Origin: Acidobacteriota bacterium
Lineage (GTDB): Bacteria > Acidobacteriota > UBA6911 > JACQSX01
Length of the DNA stretch: 64,000 nucleotides
Direction of reading: 5' to 3'
Assembly (NCBI GenBank): GCA_016211105.1
Contig: JACQSX010000045.1
Span: 1 to 64,000, forward strand
The notes below the pieces were generated by a model that was not told where the DNA came from, did not search any database, and worked only from the letters and a program-made list of their open reading frames with translations. Numbering within the stretch: position 1 is the stretch's first letter; the number at the start of each line of letters is the position of its first letter. A program made the translations under genes and the position numbers. Below are positions 18,477 through 29,719 of this stretch, piece after piece.

Positions 18477-19541
18477 TTACGTGCCAATCTTCTCCTGGAT
18501 CAGCACCATAAAACAATCACTGATCCCGCCGGGCACAATCAGGTCTTTGAGCGTCAATTTTTCTTCGATTACTTCCGGGCGTTCCGGCGCCATTCTTTCA
18601 AATCGGAGTACCGCCTTTTCCAGTATCCCTCGCTCGATCAAATACTGGCGTTGGCTCAGAAGCCGGCTTCGAAAGCCATGTCGGCTTGCCAGAGCCATCA
18701 GATGTGAGAAGTCCACGTTGGCGGTAATATCCTGTTCTCCCAGGTGAGCGAAGGGATCTTCCCCTAAGTGGTGTCGGTAAAACGTGCGCAGTGTCCCCCG
18801 CCTGCTTGGGTTCTCCCGTAGATCTCCATAGTCGAAGTGAAACATCGTTCCGCGTTTTAAGACTTTGGAGGCAAACTGATAAAAGCTCTCAAACTGTTCG
18901 CGCCATTCCAGATAGGTTCCCAGCGGAACCGTACACCGCCCTTTCGGCTTCCAATCGGTGGATTCCCATCGGCCGACAATGCGCTCCGGCTGTATGTCAA
19001 CGAAGTATTCCACCCATCGTCCCCGTTCGCGCCGCAGGCGGCGAAACGGCAAGGCATCGAAGAACTCATTGGAGAAAATACTTCCTTCGAAAGGAGCAAC
19101 GTCCACCGAGGCATACTTTGCGCAGAGAATCCGAGCTTGAGGAAATGCAGCCAGCTTGCGACTCTGCTGCTTGGCCAGCGAGGCGCTTAGTTCCAGTCCC
19201 AAGTATCGCAGCGTGCGGTAGAACTCCGTGAAGCGACGCTGGATACAGCCCAACAACTGCCACGCAAGCATGCCGTCTCCCGGCCCTATCTCCAGCAGGC
19301 CAAACGGGTCGGGTCGTCCCATGTCCTCCCAGATCTGAAGGAACTGCTCGGCAAGGATTTCCGCAAAGAAGAAATGAACGTGCGATGAGGTGTAGAAATC
19401 CCCTTGTTTATCGAACCGCAGTTCGGGCCTGCAGTAGTAGCCATATCGGGGATGGTAGAGAACTCGCTCCAGGAAGGAATCAAACCGCAGGCGAATCCGA
19501 CCGTCGCGGCATTCCGGAAAGAGATCGACAATGGCAGTCAA
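18477..19541 (-). CDS. SAM-dependent methyltransferase, MidA/NDUFAF7 family
   Basis: 354 residues. Class I methyltransferase with motif I LLEIGPGDGMLAWQLL near residues 82-97 and the family's N-terminal ITFD-like block (FDSFLERVLYHPRYGYY, GDFYTSSHVH). C-terminal blocks FHFDYGDL, GEQDITANVDFSHLM and LTLKDLIVPGG are typical. The mitochondrial relative methylates an arginine of complex I; the substrate in bacteria is not established. Its 3' end abuts the heptanucleotide array at 18370-18474. The DUF2905 gene ends just 3 bp upstream of its start. Confidence 0.87.
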   Translation of the reverse strand: MTAIVDLFPECRDGRIRLRFDSFLERVLYHPRYGYYCRPELRFDKQGDFYTSSHVHFFFAEILAEQFLQIWEDMGRPDPFGLLEIGPGDGMLAWQLLGCIQRRFTEFYRTLRYLGLELSASLAKQQSRKLAAFPQARILCAKYASVDVAPFEGSIFSNEFFDALPFRRLRRERGRWVEYFVDIQPERIVGRWESTDWKPKGRCTVPLGTYLEWREQFESFYQFASKVLKRGTMFHFDYGDLRENPSRRGTLRTFYRHHLGEDPFAHLGEQDITANVDFSHLMALASRHGFRSRLLSQRQYLIERGILEKAVLRFERMAPERPEVIEEKLTLKDLIVPGGISDCFMVLIQEKIGT

Positions 19542-19544
19542 GTG

Positions 19545-19769
19545 TCAGCGGCGAAAAAGCGAGAAGATGAAGAAGACCAGCGTAAGTAGGATGCTCACCA
19601 AAATGCAAGTCGTGATGGGAATGTAAATGCTCCAATTGCCCCGCTGGATGCTAATGTCGCCCGGCAGCTTCCCCAGCCGTAACAGCGGCCCTAAAGCCGC
19701 AAAATACCAGAACACTCCTACAAGCAGGAGGATCAGGCCCCAGAGCATCAGTACTTTTGCAGGATGCAT
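19545..19769 (-). CDS. DUF2905 small membrane protein
   Basis: 74 residues with two hydrophobic helices (LMLWGLILLLVGVFWYFA and ITTCILVSILLTLVFFIFSL) around a conserved loop GKLPGDISIQRGNWSIYIPI, the signature of DUF2905. Function unknown. Start set at ATG 19769 (MHPAKVL), matching the family's usual 65-75 residues; the open frame reaches 19832 but its extra N-terminus overlaps a heptad-periodic repeat region. It lies 3 bp from the MidA-type gene and is likely in one operon with it. Confidence 0.8.
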   Translation of the reverse strand: MHPAKVLMLWGLILLLVGVFWYFAALGPLLRLGKLPGDISIQRGNWSIYIPITTCILVSILLTLVFFIFSLFRR

Positions 19770-19802
19770 GACAGTTTGCTTGGTCTGTTCTGATCGATGC
19801 CC

Positions 19803-19873
19803 GTCACCAGTCAGTAGCCGGTCATCCGGCATCGGACGTCACAGTTTTTGCTTTCCGATGACCGATCACTCAC
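19803..19873. repeat. Degenerate heptad-periodic repeat between ndk and DUF2905 gene
   Basis: Units such as GTCACCA, GTCAGTA and GTCATCC on one side and CCGATGA, CCGATCA on the other show the same 7-bp periodicity and partial inverted arrangement as the array near 21.3 kb, but are more degraded. Confidence 0.4.
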
Positions 19874-19888
19874 CTGTAACTACCAAGC

Positions 19889-20305
19889 CTACACCAGTTC
19901 CATTTTACTAAAAAAGTACCCGATCTCGTCCTCGGCCGATTGCGACGAATCACTCCCGTGGATCGCGTTGCGTTCGATATTTGTTCCCAGATCCTTGCGA
20001 ATCGTGCCTGGGTCAGCTTGAGCCGGATCGGTGGCTCCCATAACGCGACGAAGATCGGCGATGGCATTTTCTTTTTCCAAGACCATCACTACCACCGGTC
20101 CCTCGGTCATAAACCGTACCAGACTGGGGAAAAATGGTCGCTCGCGATGAACATGGTAAAAGCCTTGGGCTTGCGCAGTGGTGAGATGAATCCACTTAAT
20201 CCCCAAAATATTGAAATTTTCCTTTTCCAGACGGGAAAGAGTCTTCCCGATATTCTTGCTACTCACAGCGTCGGGTTTGATGATGGTAAGAGTGCGTTCC
20301 CTCAT
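19889..20305 (-). CDS. ndk: Nucleoside diphosphate kinase
   Basis: 138 residues. Balances NTP and dNTP pools by phosphotransfer through a histidine. N-terminal ERTLTIIKPDAV, the ERPFFPSLVRFMTEGPVVVMVLE block and the active site NAIHGSDS (His near 116) are all intact. The neighbouring sucD is 48 bp upstream on the same strand; ndk often associates with succinyl-CoA synthetase, which supplies nucleoside triphosphate. A four-unit heptad repeat lies immediately upstream of its start codon. Confidence 0.96.
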   Translation of the reverse strand: MRERTLTIIKPDAVSSKNIGKTLSRLEKENFNILGIKWIHLTTAQAQGFYHVHRERPFFPSLVRFMTEGPVVVMVLEKENAIADLRRVMGATDPAQADPGTIRKDLGTNIERNAIHGSDSSQSAEDEIGYFFSKMELV

Positions 20306-20307
20306 GT

Positions 20308-20335
20308 GTCGGTGGTCAGTGGTCAGTGGTCACGG
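20308..20335. repeat. Four-unit heptanucleotide array upstream of ndk
   Basis: Units GTCGGTG, GTCAGTG, GTCAGTG and GTCACGG lie in tandem 2 bp ahead of the ndk start codon, hence in its likely 5' untranslated region. Confidence 0.65.
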
Positions 20336-20353
20336 GCTTTGCACTTTTCGTAC

Positions 20354-21223
20354 TCAATCTAGAATCTTCTTCACCGCGGCGCCAATCTCAGCCGGACTCT
20401 CGACTACGACAATACCCGCCTTCCGCATGGTGGTAATTTTTGCCTGCGCGGTTCCTTGAGAACCTGAAATGATGGCGCCAGCATGTCCCATCCGCCGGCC
20501 GGGCGGCGCCGTCTGGCCTGCAATGAATCCCACCACCGGCCGTTTGAATTCCGTGCAAATGAATTCTGCCGCTTCTTCCTCCGCAGATCCTCCGATCTCG
20601 CCAATCATCACGACGGCATGGGTATCCGGATCTTGCTGGAAGAGTTTTAGCGCATCAATGAAGCTGGTTCCGTTGATTGGATCTCCTCCGATGCCGATGC
20701 AAGTGCTTTGGCCAATGCCCAAGCGCGAAAGTTGATCGACCGCCTCATACGTGAGCGTCCCGCTGCGGCTGATCACCCCCACGCGCCCCCGCTTATGGAT
20801 ATGTCCCGGCATGATGCCGATTTTGCACTTCCCTGGAGAAATGATCCCCGGACAGTTCGGGCCAATTAATCGGTTGTTCTTTCCAACCATGAATCTGCGC
20901 GCGCGGATCATGTCGAACACTGGAATTCCCTCGGTAACGCACACGACGAGTGGTACCGCAGCGTCTATGGCTTCCATGATGGCGTCGGCCGCAAAAGCAG
21001 GAGGAACAAAAATAGCGCTGGCATTGGCGCCCGTCTCCTTGACGGCATCGCCCACCGTATCGAAGACAGGAATGTTCTCATGTAGATGGCCTCCTTTCCC
21101 AGGGGTGACTCCTGCCACTACTTTCGTGCCATAGGCGATACATTGCTGCGTATGGAACGTCCCCTCTCGACCGGTGATCCCCTGTACCAGAAGGCGCGTG
21201 TTTTCGTCGACTAGAATGGACAT
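20354..21223 (-). CDS. sucD: Succinyl-CoA synthetase alpha subunit
   Basis: 289 residues. ADP/GDP-forming succinate-CoA ligase subunit that binds CoA and carries the phosphohistidine. CoA-binding [17 protein letters not shown] near residues 17-33, and the phospho-His loop [16 protein letters not shown] near 240-255. It lies downstream of sucC in the same direction, separated by 182 bp that hold an inverted heptad-repeat array. Confidence 0.97.
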   Translation of the reverse strand: MSILVDENTRLLVQGITGREGTFHTQQCIAYGTKVVAGVTPGKGGHLHENIPVFDTVGDAVKETGANASAIFVPPAFAADAIMEAIDAAVPLVVCVTEGIPVFDMIRARRFMVGKNNRLIGPNCPGIISPGKCKIGIMPGHIHKRGRVGVISRSGTLTYEAVDQLSRLGIGQSTCIGIGGDPINGTSFIDALKLFQQDPDTHAVVMIGEIGGSAEEEAAEFICTEFKRPVVGFIAGQTAPPGRRMGHAGAIISGSQGTAQAKITTMRKAGIVVVESPAEIGAAVKKILD

Positions 21224-21278
21224 AGTTGGTTGTGCCTGCTCTTAGTTGAAATTGAAGGTGAAGGAGTCATCGGTATGG

Positions 21279-21352
21279 GTCATGTGTCATCACTCACTCG
21301 TCATTCGTCCTCGCAGGCATGGATGACCGATGATTGATGACCCATGACGAGG
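21279..21352. repeat. Inverted pair of GTCATNN heptad arrays between sucC and sucD
   Basis: Left arm units GTCATGT, GTCATCA, CTCACTC, GTCATTC (21279-21306), then GTCCTCG, a short centre, and right arm units ending ATGA (21320-21347). Read on the opposite strand the right arm gives GTCATGG, GTCATCA, ATCATCG, GTCATCC, matching the left arm unit for unit. The transcript could form a long imperfect hairpin. Confidence 0.75.
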
Positions 21353-21405
21353 AACTTCTGATCGCCGAATACATTCTAACTCCCATCCCAAACGGCTCAC
21401 GTTTC

Positions 21406-22569
21406 TTATCCCCGGGTGGCAAGCCGAACCACCTTCTCTGCAGCATCCTTCATTTCTTCCGCCACAGTGAAGTTCAACTCGGATTGCTTCAAAATTTCTT
21501 GACCTTGTTCCACGTTGGTTCCTTGCAAGCGCACCACGATCGGCACTTGCACCCCGATTGCCTTCACTGCTTCTACGACTCCGGCAGCGACGATGTCGCA
21601 GCGCATGATGCCACCGAAGATATTGATCAACACTCCTTTCACGCTCGGATCGGAGAGGAGGATCTGGAAAGCATTCTTCACCTGCTCGCGACTCGCCCCG
21701 CCGCCAACGTCCAGAAAATTCGCCGGGTTTCCCCCGGCATGCTTGATGATGTCCATGGTTGCCATCGCCAGACCGGCGCCATTGACCATACAACCCACCG
21801 TGCCGTCCAGCTTGATGTAGTTCAGACCAAAACGAGAGGCACGGATCTCCAGCGGATCTTCCTCTGAAAAGTCGCGCAACTCCAGGATCTCCGGATGGCG
21901 GTACAGCGCGTTGTCGTCGAAGTTCATCTTGGCATCCAACGCATATAAGTCACCTTCCTCAGTCAGGACCAAGGGATTGATTTCTGCCAGCGATGCATCC
22001 TTTTGTTCAAACGCCCGATACAGACCGGTCATCAGCCTGGATGCCTTACCGACGCCGGCGGCCGGAATTCCAATCCCAAAGGCCAGCTTGCGCGCCTGGT
22101 AGCCGCCAAATCCTACCGCGGGATCGATGCGTTCCTTCAAGATTTTGTCTGGACTTCTGGCTGCGACTTCTTCGATATCCACTCCTCCCTCGCTACTGGC
22201 GATAAAGACCGCCTGCTGCGATGACCGATCGATGACAAGCCCCAGGTAATACTCCTTTTTAATATTCAGACCCGCCTCTACCAGGATGCGCTGTACTTCC
22301 TTCCCTTGAGATCCGGTTTGGGGAGTGATCAATTTCATGCCGAGCATAGCCCTGGCGATACTTTCAGCCTCCTCGGCATTTCTCGCAATCTTGACACCGC
22401 CGGCCTTTCCGCGCCCGCCGGCGTGGATCTGCGCCTTGACAGCGACCACTCCTCCGAGGCGCTGGGAGATCTCATAAACTTCGTCGGCGTTATAAGCCAC
22501 GGCCCCCCGAGGGACATTCACGCCGAATTCTCGAAGGATGTTCTTGCTCTGGTATTCGTGAATTTTCAT
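21406..22569 (-). CDS. sucC: Succinyl-CoA synthetase beta subunit
   Basis: 387 residues with the ATP-grasp nucleotide-binding half ([34 protein letters not shown]) and the C-terminal flavodoxin-like half ([31 protein letters not shown]). Couples succinyl-CoA cleavage to NTP synthesis with SucD. Start at 22569 (MKIHEYQ) is the conserved family start; the frame opens further upstream to 22602. It is divergent from the sdh operon. Confidence 0.97.
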   Translation of the reverse strand: MKIHEYQSKNILREFGVNVPRGAVAYNADEVYEISQRLGGVVAVKAQIHAGGRGKAGGVKIARNAEEAESIARAMLGMKLITPQTGSQGKEVQRILVEAGLNIKKEYYLGLVIDRSSQQAVFIASSEGGVDIEEVAARSPDKILKERIDPAVGFGGYQARKLAFGIGIPAAGVGKASRLMTGLYRAFEQKDASLAEINPLVLTEEGDLYALDAKMNFDDNALYRHPEILELRDFSEEDPLEIRASRFGLNYIKLDGTVGCMVNGAGLAMATMDIIKHAGGNPANFLDVGGGASREQVKNAFQILLSDPSVKGVLINIFGGIMRCDIVAAGVVEAVKAIGVQVPIVVRLQGTNVEQGQEILKQSELNFTVAEEMKDAAEKVVRLATRG

Positions 22570-22834
22570 GCCTCTGTTGCCCCCGCAACTGTCCGCTTGC
22601 AAAATGCTGTCATCGCTGCAAGCCGTTCTTCCTCGTTCCGAAAAATGCGCATCTTACCAGAACCAGCAAGCGACGTACATGCTCAGCTTCGAGAAACTGC
22701 CAAACTTGTTGCGCCTCTTATCTTTACTTTTGATTTTTCTTATTTTGGATTTCCCGCCTCCTCTCGGTAGAATGCAGCGTTGGGTTTGAGCCGTGATGGG
22801 CATTTTTTAAGAAATTGTTCGAGAGGAAGAGATC

Positions 22835-23620
22835 ATGAGTCCGAATGGCTCGCTGGAGGCACGCTACCCCGGGACAGCGGGTCCCACCGGCATGCTGCGT
22901 CGCGATGCATGGTGGGTGGAACCGTTACTTACAGTTTTGGGCCTGGGCGGGTTCGTGGTATACGCCACCTGGGCGGGTTTCCAGAACGCCTTTTATTTTG
23001 TCGACCCTTATCTTTCGCCGTTTTATTCCCCCTGCTTGAGCAGCAACTGCGAACATGTCAGCCTGCCTCTCATCGGCAGATGGTGGAATTTGTCGCCGGC
23101 TTTTCTCGTTCTGTGGATTCCGGGCGGCTTTCGCCTAACTTGTTATTATTACCGGAAAGCCTACTATCGCTCTTTCTGGTGGGCGCCGCCTGCATGCGCG
23201 GTGCCGGACGTAAGAACCGGTTACAGCGGAGAGACCGCCTTTCCGCTGATCCTGCAGAACATCCATCGTTACTTTTTCTACCTAGCGACAGGGGTGCTGG
23301 TATTCCTGTGGTGGGACGCGTTGGAGGCTTTTCGCTTTCCGGATGGGTTCGGCATGGGCGTAGGAACTTTGGTGCTTCTGGTCAACGCGGTATTGCTGTC
23401 GCTGTACTCCGTTTCCTGTCATTCTTGCCGCCATCTTTGCGGGGGGCGGCTGGACGTTCTCTCGAAGGCTCCCACCCGCTACAAGGCTTGGAGCTTGATT
23501 TCCAAGCTTAACGAACACCACATGTTTTACGCGTGGATCAGCCTTTTTGGCGTCGCCTTTGCCGACGTTTACGTACGGTTGGTGGCCATGGGCGTGATTC
23601 GGGATATCAGGTTTTTTTGA
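22835..23620 (+). CDS. sdhC: Succinate dehydrogenase membrane anchor (Sdh1-like)
   Basis: 261 residues, five likely transmembrane helices (about 30-48, 86-103, 141-160, 173-192, 228-250). It lacks the usual SdhC/SdhD sequence and instead resembles the single large anchor encoded before sdhA in actinobacterial Sdh1 operons. Two cysteine/histidine clusters lie at helix ends: SPCLSSNCEH (Cys67, Cys72, His74) and SCHSCRHLC (Cys195, His196, Cys198, His200). A membrane-embedded Rieske-type 2Fe-2S centre has been reported in mycobacterial Sdh1; these residues are candidate ligands here, by inference. GAGAGGAAGAG precedes ATG 22835. The stop codon is directly followed by the sdhA ATG. Confidence 0.78.
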   Translation: MSPNGSLEARYPGTAGPTGMLRRDAWWVEPLLTVLGLGGFVVYATWAGFQNAFYFVDPYLSPFYSPCLSSNCEHVSLPLIGRWWNLSPAFLVLWIPGGFRLTCYYYRKAYYRSFWWAPPACAVPDVRTGYSGETAFPLILQNIHRYFFYLATGVLVFLWWDALEAFRFPDGFGMGVGTLVLLVNAVLLSLYSVSCHSCRHLCGGRLDVLSKAPTRYKAWSLISKLNEHHMFYAWISLFGVAFADVYVRLVAMGVIRDIRFF

Positions 23621-25423
23621 ATGGTTGAGAACGAGTACGAGACACACGAATTTGACGTCATCGTAATCGGCGCCGGCGGCGCCGGCCTTCGTGCTGCCAT
23701 TGAAAGCTCCGCACAAGGCGCCAGGACCGCTCTCATCTGCAAGTCACTTTTCGGTAAGGCTCACACGGTGATGGCCGAGGGCGGCATTGCGGCCGCCCTC
23801 GGCAACGTCTATCCTGAAGACAACTGGAAGGTGCATTTTCGCGACACCATGCGCGGAGGGAAGTTTCTGAATAACTGGCGCATGGCGCAGCTTCACGCGC
23901 AGGAAGCGCCGACGCGAGTGCTCGAGTTGGAGGAGTGGGGCGCCCTGTTTGACCGGACCGAAGACGGGCACATTCTGCAGCGCGACTTCGGAGGGCACCG
24001 CTACGCGCGCTTGGCTCACGTAGGAGATCGCACGGGGCTGGAAATGATCCGAACGCTGCAGCAGCGCGCCGTCCGGCAGGGAATCGACGTGTTCATGGAA
24101 TGCACCATCATGCGCCTTCTTACTGATGGCGACCGGCTATCAGGCGCTTTGGCTTACTGGCGAGAGTCTGGAAAGTTTGTCGTTTTCAAAGCCAAGGCGA
24201 TTGTGCTTGCCACAGGCGGCATCGGCAAAACTTATAAGATCACATCGAATTCCTGGGAATACACAGGTGACGGCCATTCGCTTGCGCTCTGGGCGGGGGC
24301 AGATTTGATCGACATGGAGTTTGTCCAGTTTCATCCTACGGGCATGGTGTGGCCTCCCTCAGTACGTGGCATTTTGGTTACCGAAGGAGTGCGTGGCGAT
24401 GGTGGCACTCTTAAAAATGCCCAGGGCGAACGTTTCATGTTCAAGTACATTCCCGAATTGTACCGAGCTGAGACCGCAGAGACCGCGGAGGAAGCGGACC
24501 GCTGGTTCACGGATCGGAGTGCGGCGCGCCGCACTCCGGACCTGTTGCCGCGCGACGAGGTCGCGCGAGCCATCAACAGCGAGGTCAAGGCGGGCCGTGG
24601 AAGTCCCCATGGCGGAGTTTTCCTCGATATCGCAACGCGGCGTGATCCTGAGTACATAAAGCGAAGATTACCGTCCATGTACCATCAATTCAAGGAATTG
24701 GCCGGGGTGGACATCACCCAGGAGCCAATGGAGGTCGGCCCTACCTGCCACTACGCCATGGGAGGGGTTCGCGTGGATGCTGATACCGAAGCGGCCACGA
24801 TCCAAGGATTGTATGCCGCGGGAGAGGTTGCCGGGGGCATGCACGGGGCAAACCGTCTCGGTGGTAACTCGCTCTCCGACCTTCTGGTTTTCGGCCAACG
24901 CGCGGGCCTGGCAGCCGCAAGGTACGCACTCGGCCTTACGGGAGGCGTCAGGATCGACGCGCATCAGGTTGAAACGCTGGCGCGCGAGGCTCTGGAGCCT
25001 TTTGAGCGTTCCGATGGCGAAAATCCGTATGCTATTCATCAGGATCTGCAAGAGTGCATGCAATCGCTCGTCGGAATCATCCGGATCGAAGGTGAACTGA
25101 AGCAAGCCGTAGACAAAATCGTTGCTTTGGAAGACCGCGCCAAGAAAGTCAGAGTGGAGGGACATCGCCAGTACAATCCGGGCTGGCATCTGGCTCTGGA
25201 TCTGAAGTCGCTCCTGGCTGTGTCCAAGTGCATTACGCTGGCCGCTCTGGAGCGGAAAGAGAGCCGTGGGGGCCATACGCGAGACGATTATCCTAAATCG
25301 GATCCCCATTTCGCTAAAATCAACGTGGTTCTTCGGCAAAAGAAAGATCAATTGGGCGTCGCGCAGGAACCGTTACCCGAGATGCCCGAGGATCTTCGGC
25401 AGCTTTTGGAGGAGAAAAAGTAA
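23621..25423 (+). CDS. sdhA: Succinate dehydrogenase flavoprotein subunit
   Basis: 600 residues. FAD-binding VIGAGGAGLRAAIE (15-28), the covalent-FAD histidine in GKAHTVMAEGGI (His48), substrate-site VQFHPTGMV, and HGANRLGGNSLSDLLVFG toward the C-terminal part of the FAD domain. Oxidises succinate to fumarate. Slightly long and with an acidic C-terminus, as in the Sdh1 group. Starts immediately after the sdhC stop and shares its last base with the sdhB start (TAATG). Confidence 0.96.
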   Translation: MVENEYETHEFDVIVIGAGGAGLRAAIESSAQGARTALICKSLFGKAHTVMAEGGIAAALGNVYPEDNWKVHFRDTMRGGKFLNNWRMAQLHAQEAPTRVLELEEWGALFDRTEDGHILQRDFGGHRYARLAHVGDRTGLEMIRTLQQRAVRQGIDVFMECTIMRLLTDGDRLSGALAYWRESGKFVVFKAKAIVLATGGIGKTYKITSNSWEYTGDGHSLALWAGADLIDMEFVQFHPTGMVWPPSVRGILVTEGVRGDGGTLKNAQGERFMFKYIPELYRAETAETAEEADRWFTDRSAARRTPDLLPRDEVARAINSEVKAGRGSPHGGVFLDIATRRDPEYIKRRLPSMYHQFKELAGVDITQEPMEVGPTCHYAMGGVRVDADTEAATIQGLYAAGEVAGGMHGANRLGGNSLSDLLVFGQRAGLAAARYALGLTGGVRIDAHQVETLAREALEPFERSDGENPYAIHQDLQECMQSLVGIIRIEGELKQAVDKIVALEDRAKKVRVEGHRQYNPGWHLALDLKSLLAVSKCITLAALERKESRGGHTRDDYPKSDPHFAKINVVLRQKKDQLGVAQEPLPEMPEDLRQLLEEKK

Positions 25424-26175
25424 TGGCTGCCTCTGAATATACCATGCGCATCTGGCGCGGCGACGCCAGCGGAGGCGCCTTCTGCGATTACCGGGTCTCC
25501 GTCGAACCCGGCATGGTGGTGCTGGACGCAATTCATCGGGTTCAGGCGACGCAGGCCAACGATCTCGCCGTACGCTGGAATTGCAAGGCAGGAAAGTGCG
25601 GCTCCTGCAGCGCAGAAGTCAACGGCAGGCCGCGGCTAACGTGTATGACCCGAATGGAGCTGTTCCCGCCGGGCGAGACGATTACCGTGACGCCGATGCG
25701 GACTTTTCCACTGATTCGAGATCTGGTGACTGACGTCTCGTTTAATTTCGGGACGGCGAAGCAAGTTCCTCCTTTCCAACCCAAACCGAAAGAGCCAGAC
25801 GGGACTTACCGGATGCAACAGGAGGATATCGATCGGGTTCAGGAGTTTCATAAGTGCATTGAATGTTTCCTCTGCCAGAACGTCTGTCACGTGATACGAG
25901 ATCATCCCGAACACAAGAAACATTTCGCAGGTCCCCGCATGTTTGTCCGCTACGCGGCGCTGGAAATGCATCCGCTGGACACCGACAACCGTCTGGAACT
26001 GCTTAAGGAGAAAATGGGGCTGGAGCTGTGCAACATCACCAAATGCTGCACGGAAGTCTGCCCGGAAAGCATCCACATTACCGACAACGCCATTATTCCT
26101 CTCAAGGAGCGGGTGGTAGACGCGTATTACGATCCCCTCGCGCGCGTCTTCCGGAAATTAACAGGTACTCGGTAA
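25423..26175 (+). CDS. sdhB: Succinate dehydrogenase iron-sulfur subunit
   Basis: 250 residues with three iron-sulfur sites: Cys54, Cys59, Cys62 and Cys74 (2Fe-2S, CKAGKCGSC...LTC), Cys145/148/151/155 in CIECFLCQNVC (4Fe-4S), and Cys203, Cys208/209 and Cys213 (3Fe-4S, CNITKCCTEVC). Passes electrons from FAD to the membrane anchor. Translationally coupled to sdhA by a one-base TAATG overlap. The gene order anchor-flavoprotein-iron/sulfur is that of the actinobacterial Sdh1 type. Confidence 0.95.
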   Translation: MAASEYTMRIWRGDASGGAFCDYRVSVEPGMVVLDAIHRVQATQANDLAVRWNCKAGKCGSCSAEVNGRPRLTCMTRMELFPPGETITVTPMRTFPLIRDLVTDVSFNFGTAKQVPPFQPKPKEPDGTYRMQQEDIDRVQEFHKCIECFLCQNVCHVIRDHPEHKKHFAGPRMFVRYAALEMHPLDTDNRLELLKEKMGLELCNITKCCTEVCPESIHITDNAIIPLKERVVDAYYDPLARVFRKLTGTR

Positions 26176-26240
26176 GTTGCGCTCACCAGAGACATGGCCC
26201 ACCCACGCCTGTCGCTGAGATCGCTGGCAAGCCGGCCAAA

Positions 26241-28468
<2,228 letters not shown>

Positions 28469-28525
28469 TCGACTGCTCCTGTCATGATGAAGAGCCTAGG
28501 CTTATATCAGAACTTGGCTGAATTA

Positions 28526-28569
28526 CGAATATCGAATTTTCGAATTTAGAATTTAGAATTTCGAATGTA
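28526..28569. repeat. A/T-rich heptad repeat (GAATTTA/C)
   Basis: Tandem GAATTTA, GAATTTA, GAATTTC and GAATGTA units, preceded by CGAATAT and an 8-bp CGAATTTT, fill the gap between the M20 peptidase stop and icd. The repeat differs in sequence from the GTCNNNN arrays but keeps the 7-bp period. Confidence 0.7.
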
Positions 28570-29709
28570 TTAGAGTCTCTCCAACAGGCCCGCCGCCAGA
28601 GCCAGCCTGCGGGAGAGGTCATCCACCACAATATGCTCATGAAGAGCGTGGGCGCCATCGCCGTCCGGTCCCAGGCCATCGAGTGTGGGGATTCCCATGG
28701 CGGCAGTAAAAGAGCCGTCACTGCCTCCCCCAGTTTCCCCTTCTTGCAAGGTCCATCCCTGCTCCCGAGCCACCCCGGCTGCCTTTGCAAACAGTTGAAC
28801 CACGCCCTGGTCGCGCTCCAAAGGAGGACGATTGATGCCACCGGCAACTTGAATCGTCGCCCCGGCTAAATGCGGTTTCAGTGATTTCAGTCGCTGCTCG
28901 ATGATTTCACCATCCTTGAGGGATGCTACGCGTATATCTATTTCTGCCTGCAGGTAGTCTGCCACTACATTGCTCCGCGTTCCGCCTCGGACCACGCCGA
29001 TATTGACCGTGGCACCGGGATGGGACTCCACAATTTCCTGAAGTAGGAACAATTGGTGCGCAAACTCTTCTATGGCGCTGATCCCATCGCGCAAGTTTGC
29101 CCCCGCATGCGCCGACTTGCCGAAAATTTCTAGCCTATAATCGCCCACGCCTTTGCGGGATGTCTTTACCTTCCCACCCGGAAGGCTGGGCTCAAAAACC
29201 AACACCTGATCACATTCCCAAGCCAGTTTTTCCAATACTCCACGAGACGTGCGGCTTCCCGTTTCCTCATCGGAGTTAAAGAAAGCTACCAGCGACGTGG
29301 AGAATTTACAGGCCGCGCGCGCTGCTACTTCAAAGAGTTCCACCATTAAGACAGCGCCACTTTTCATGTCGTAGATTCCGGGACCGTAAGCCTTTCCCTT
29401 CTCCACTCTGATTGGCATGCGTGCCAGTTGACCCACTTCCCATACCGTGTCCAGATGTCCAAGCAGCAGTGTCGCGCGCGGGGAGTTTCCCCAACGTGCA
29501 ATTAATTGATCTCCAGCCTCATTTTGGAGCACCCGGGCCGTTGTTACTCCCAGAGCATCGAGCCGCTTTTCCACCCATCGCACCGCCTGGTTGACCCGTT
29601 CGCGATCCTCCGATGGAGACTCCAGCGCAACCAACTCCAACGTCTCTTCCAGCATCCGAGGAGCAACTTGTTGTGTGTAATCTTGGAGGCGTGACATTTC
29701 GTTCAACAT
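28570..29709 (-). CDS. M20-family metallopeptidase (carboxypeptidase G2-like)
   Basis: 379 residues, two-zinc hydrolase. Metal ligands are visible in LLLGHLDTVW (His), GPGIYDMKSG (Asp), NSDEETGS (catalytic and ligand Glu) and HALHEH (His); the dimerisation domain lies between (SAHAGANLRDGISAIEEFA). Closest in pattern to glutamate carboxypeptidases that remove C-terminal glutamate, but the exact substrate is open. No signal peptide. Start at 29709 or Met5 (29697). It lies 10 bp after dapF on the same strand. Confidence 0.85.
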   Translation of the reverse strand: MLNEMSRLQDYTQQVAPRMLEETLELVALESPSEDRERVNQAVRWVEKRLDALGVTTARVLQNEAGDQLIARWGNSPRATLLLGHLDTVWEVGQLARMPIRVEKGKAYGPGIYDMKSGAVLMVELFEVAARAACKFSTSLVAFFNSDEETGSRTSRGVLEKLAWECDQVLVFEPSLPGGKVKTSRKGVGDYRLEIFGKSAHAGANLRDGISAIEEFAHQLFLLQEIVESHPGATVNIGVVRGGTRSNVVADYLQAEIDIRVASLKDGEIIEQRLKSLKPHLAGATIQVAGGINRPPLERDQGVVQLFAKAAGVAREQGWTLQEGETGGGSDGSFTAAMGIPTLDGLGPDGDGAHALHEHIVVDDLSRRLALAAGLLERL

Positions 29710-29719
29710 TCGTCAGTCT

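Noticed and set aside
22780-23511. 243-residue plus-strand ORF overlapping sdhC
   Set aside because: Other frame of sdhC; the sdhC frame has a ribosome-binding site, transmembrane helices and operon context.
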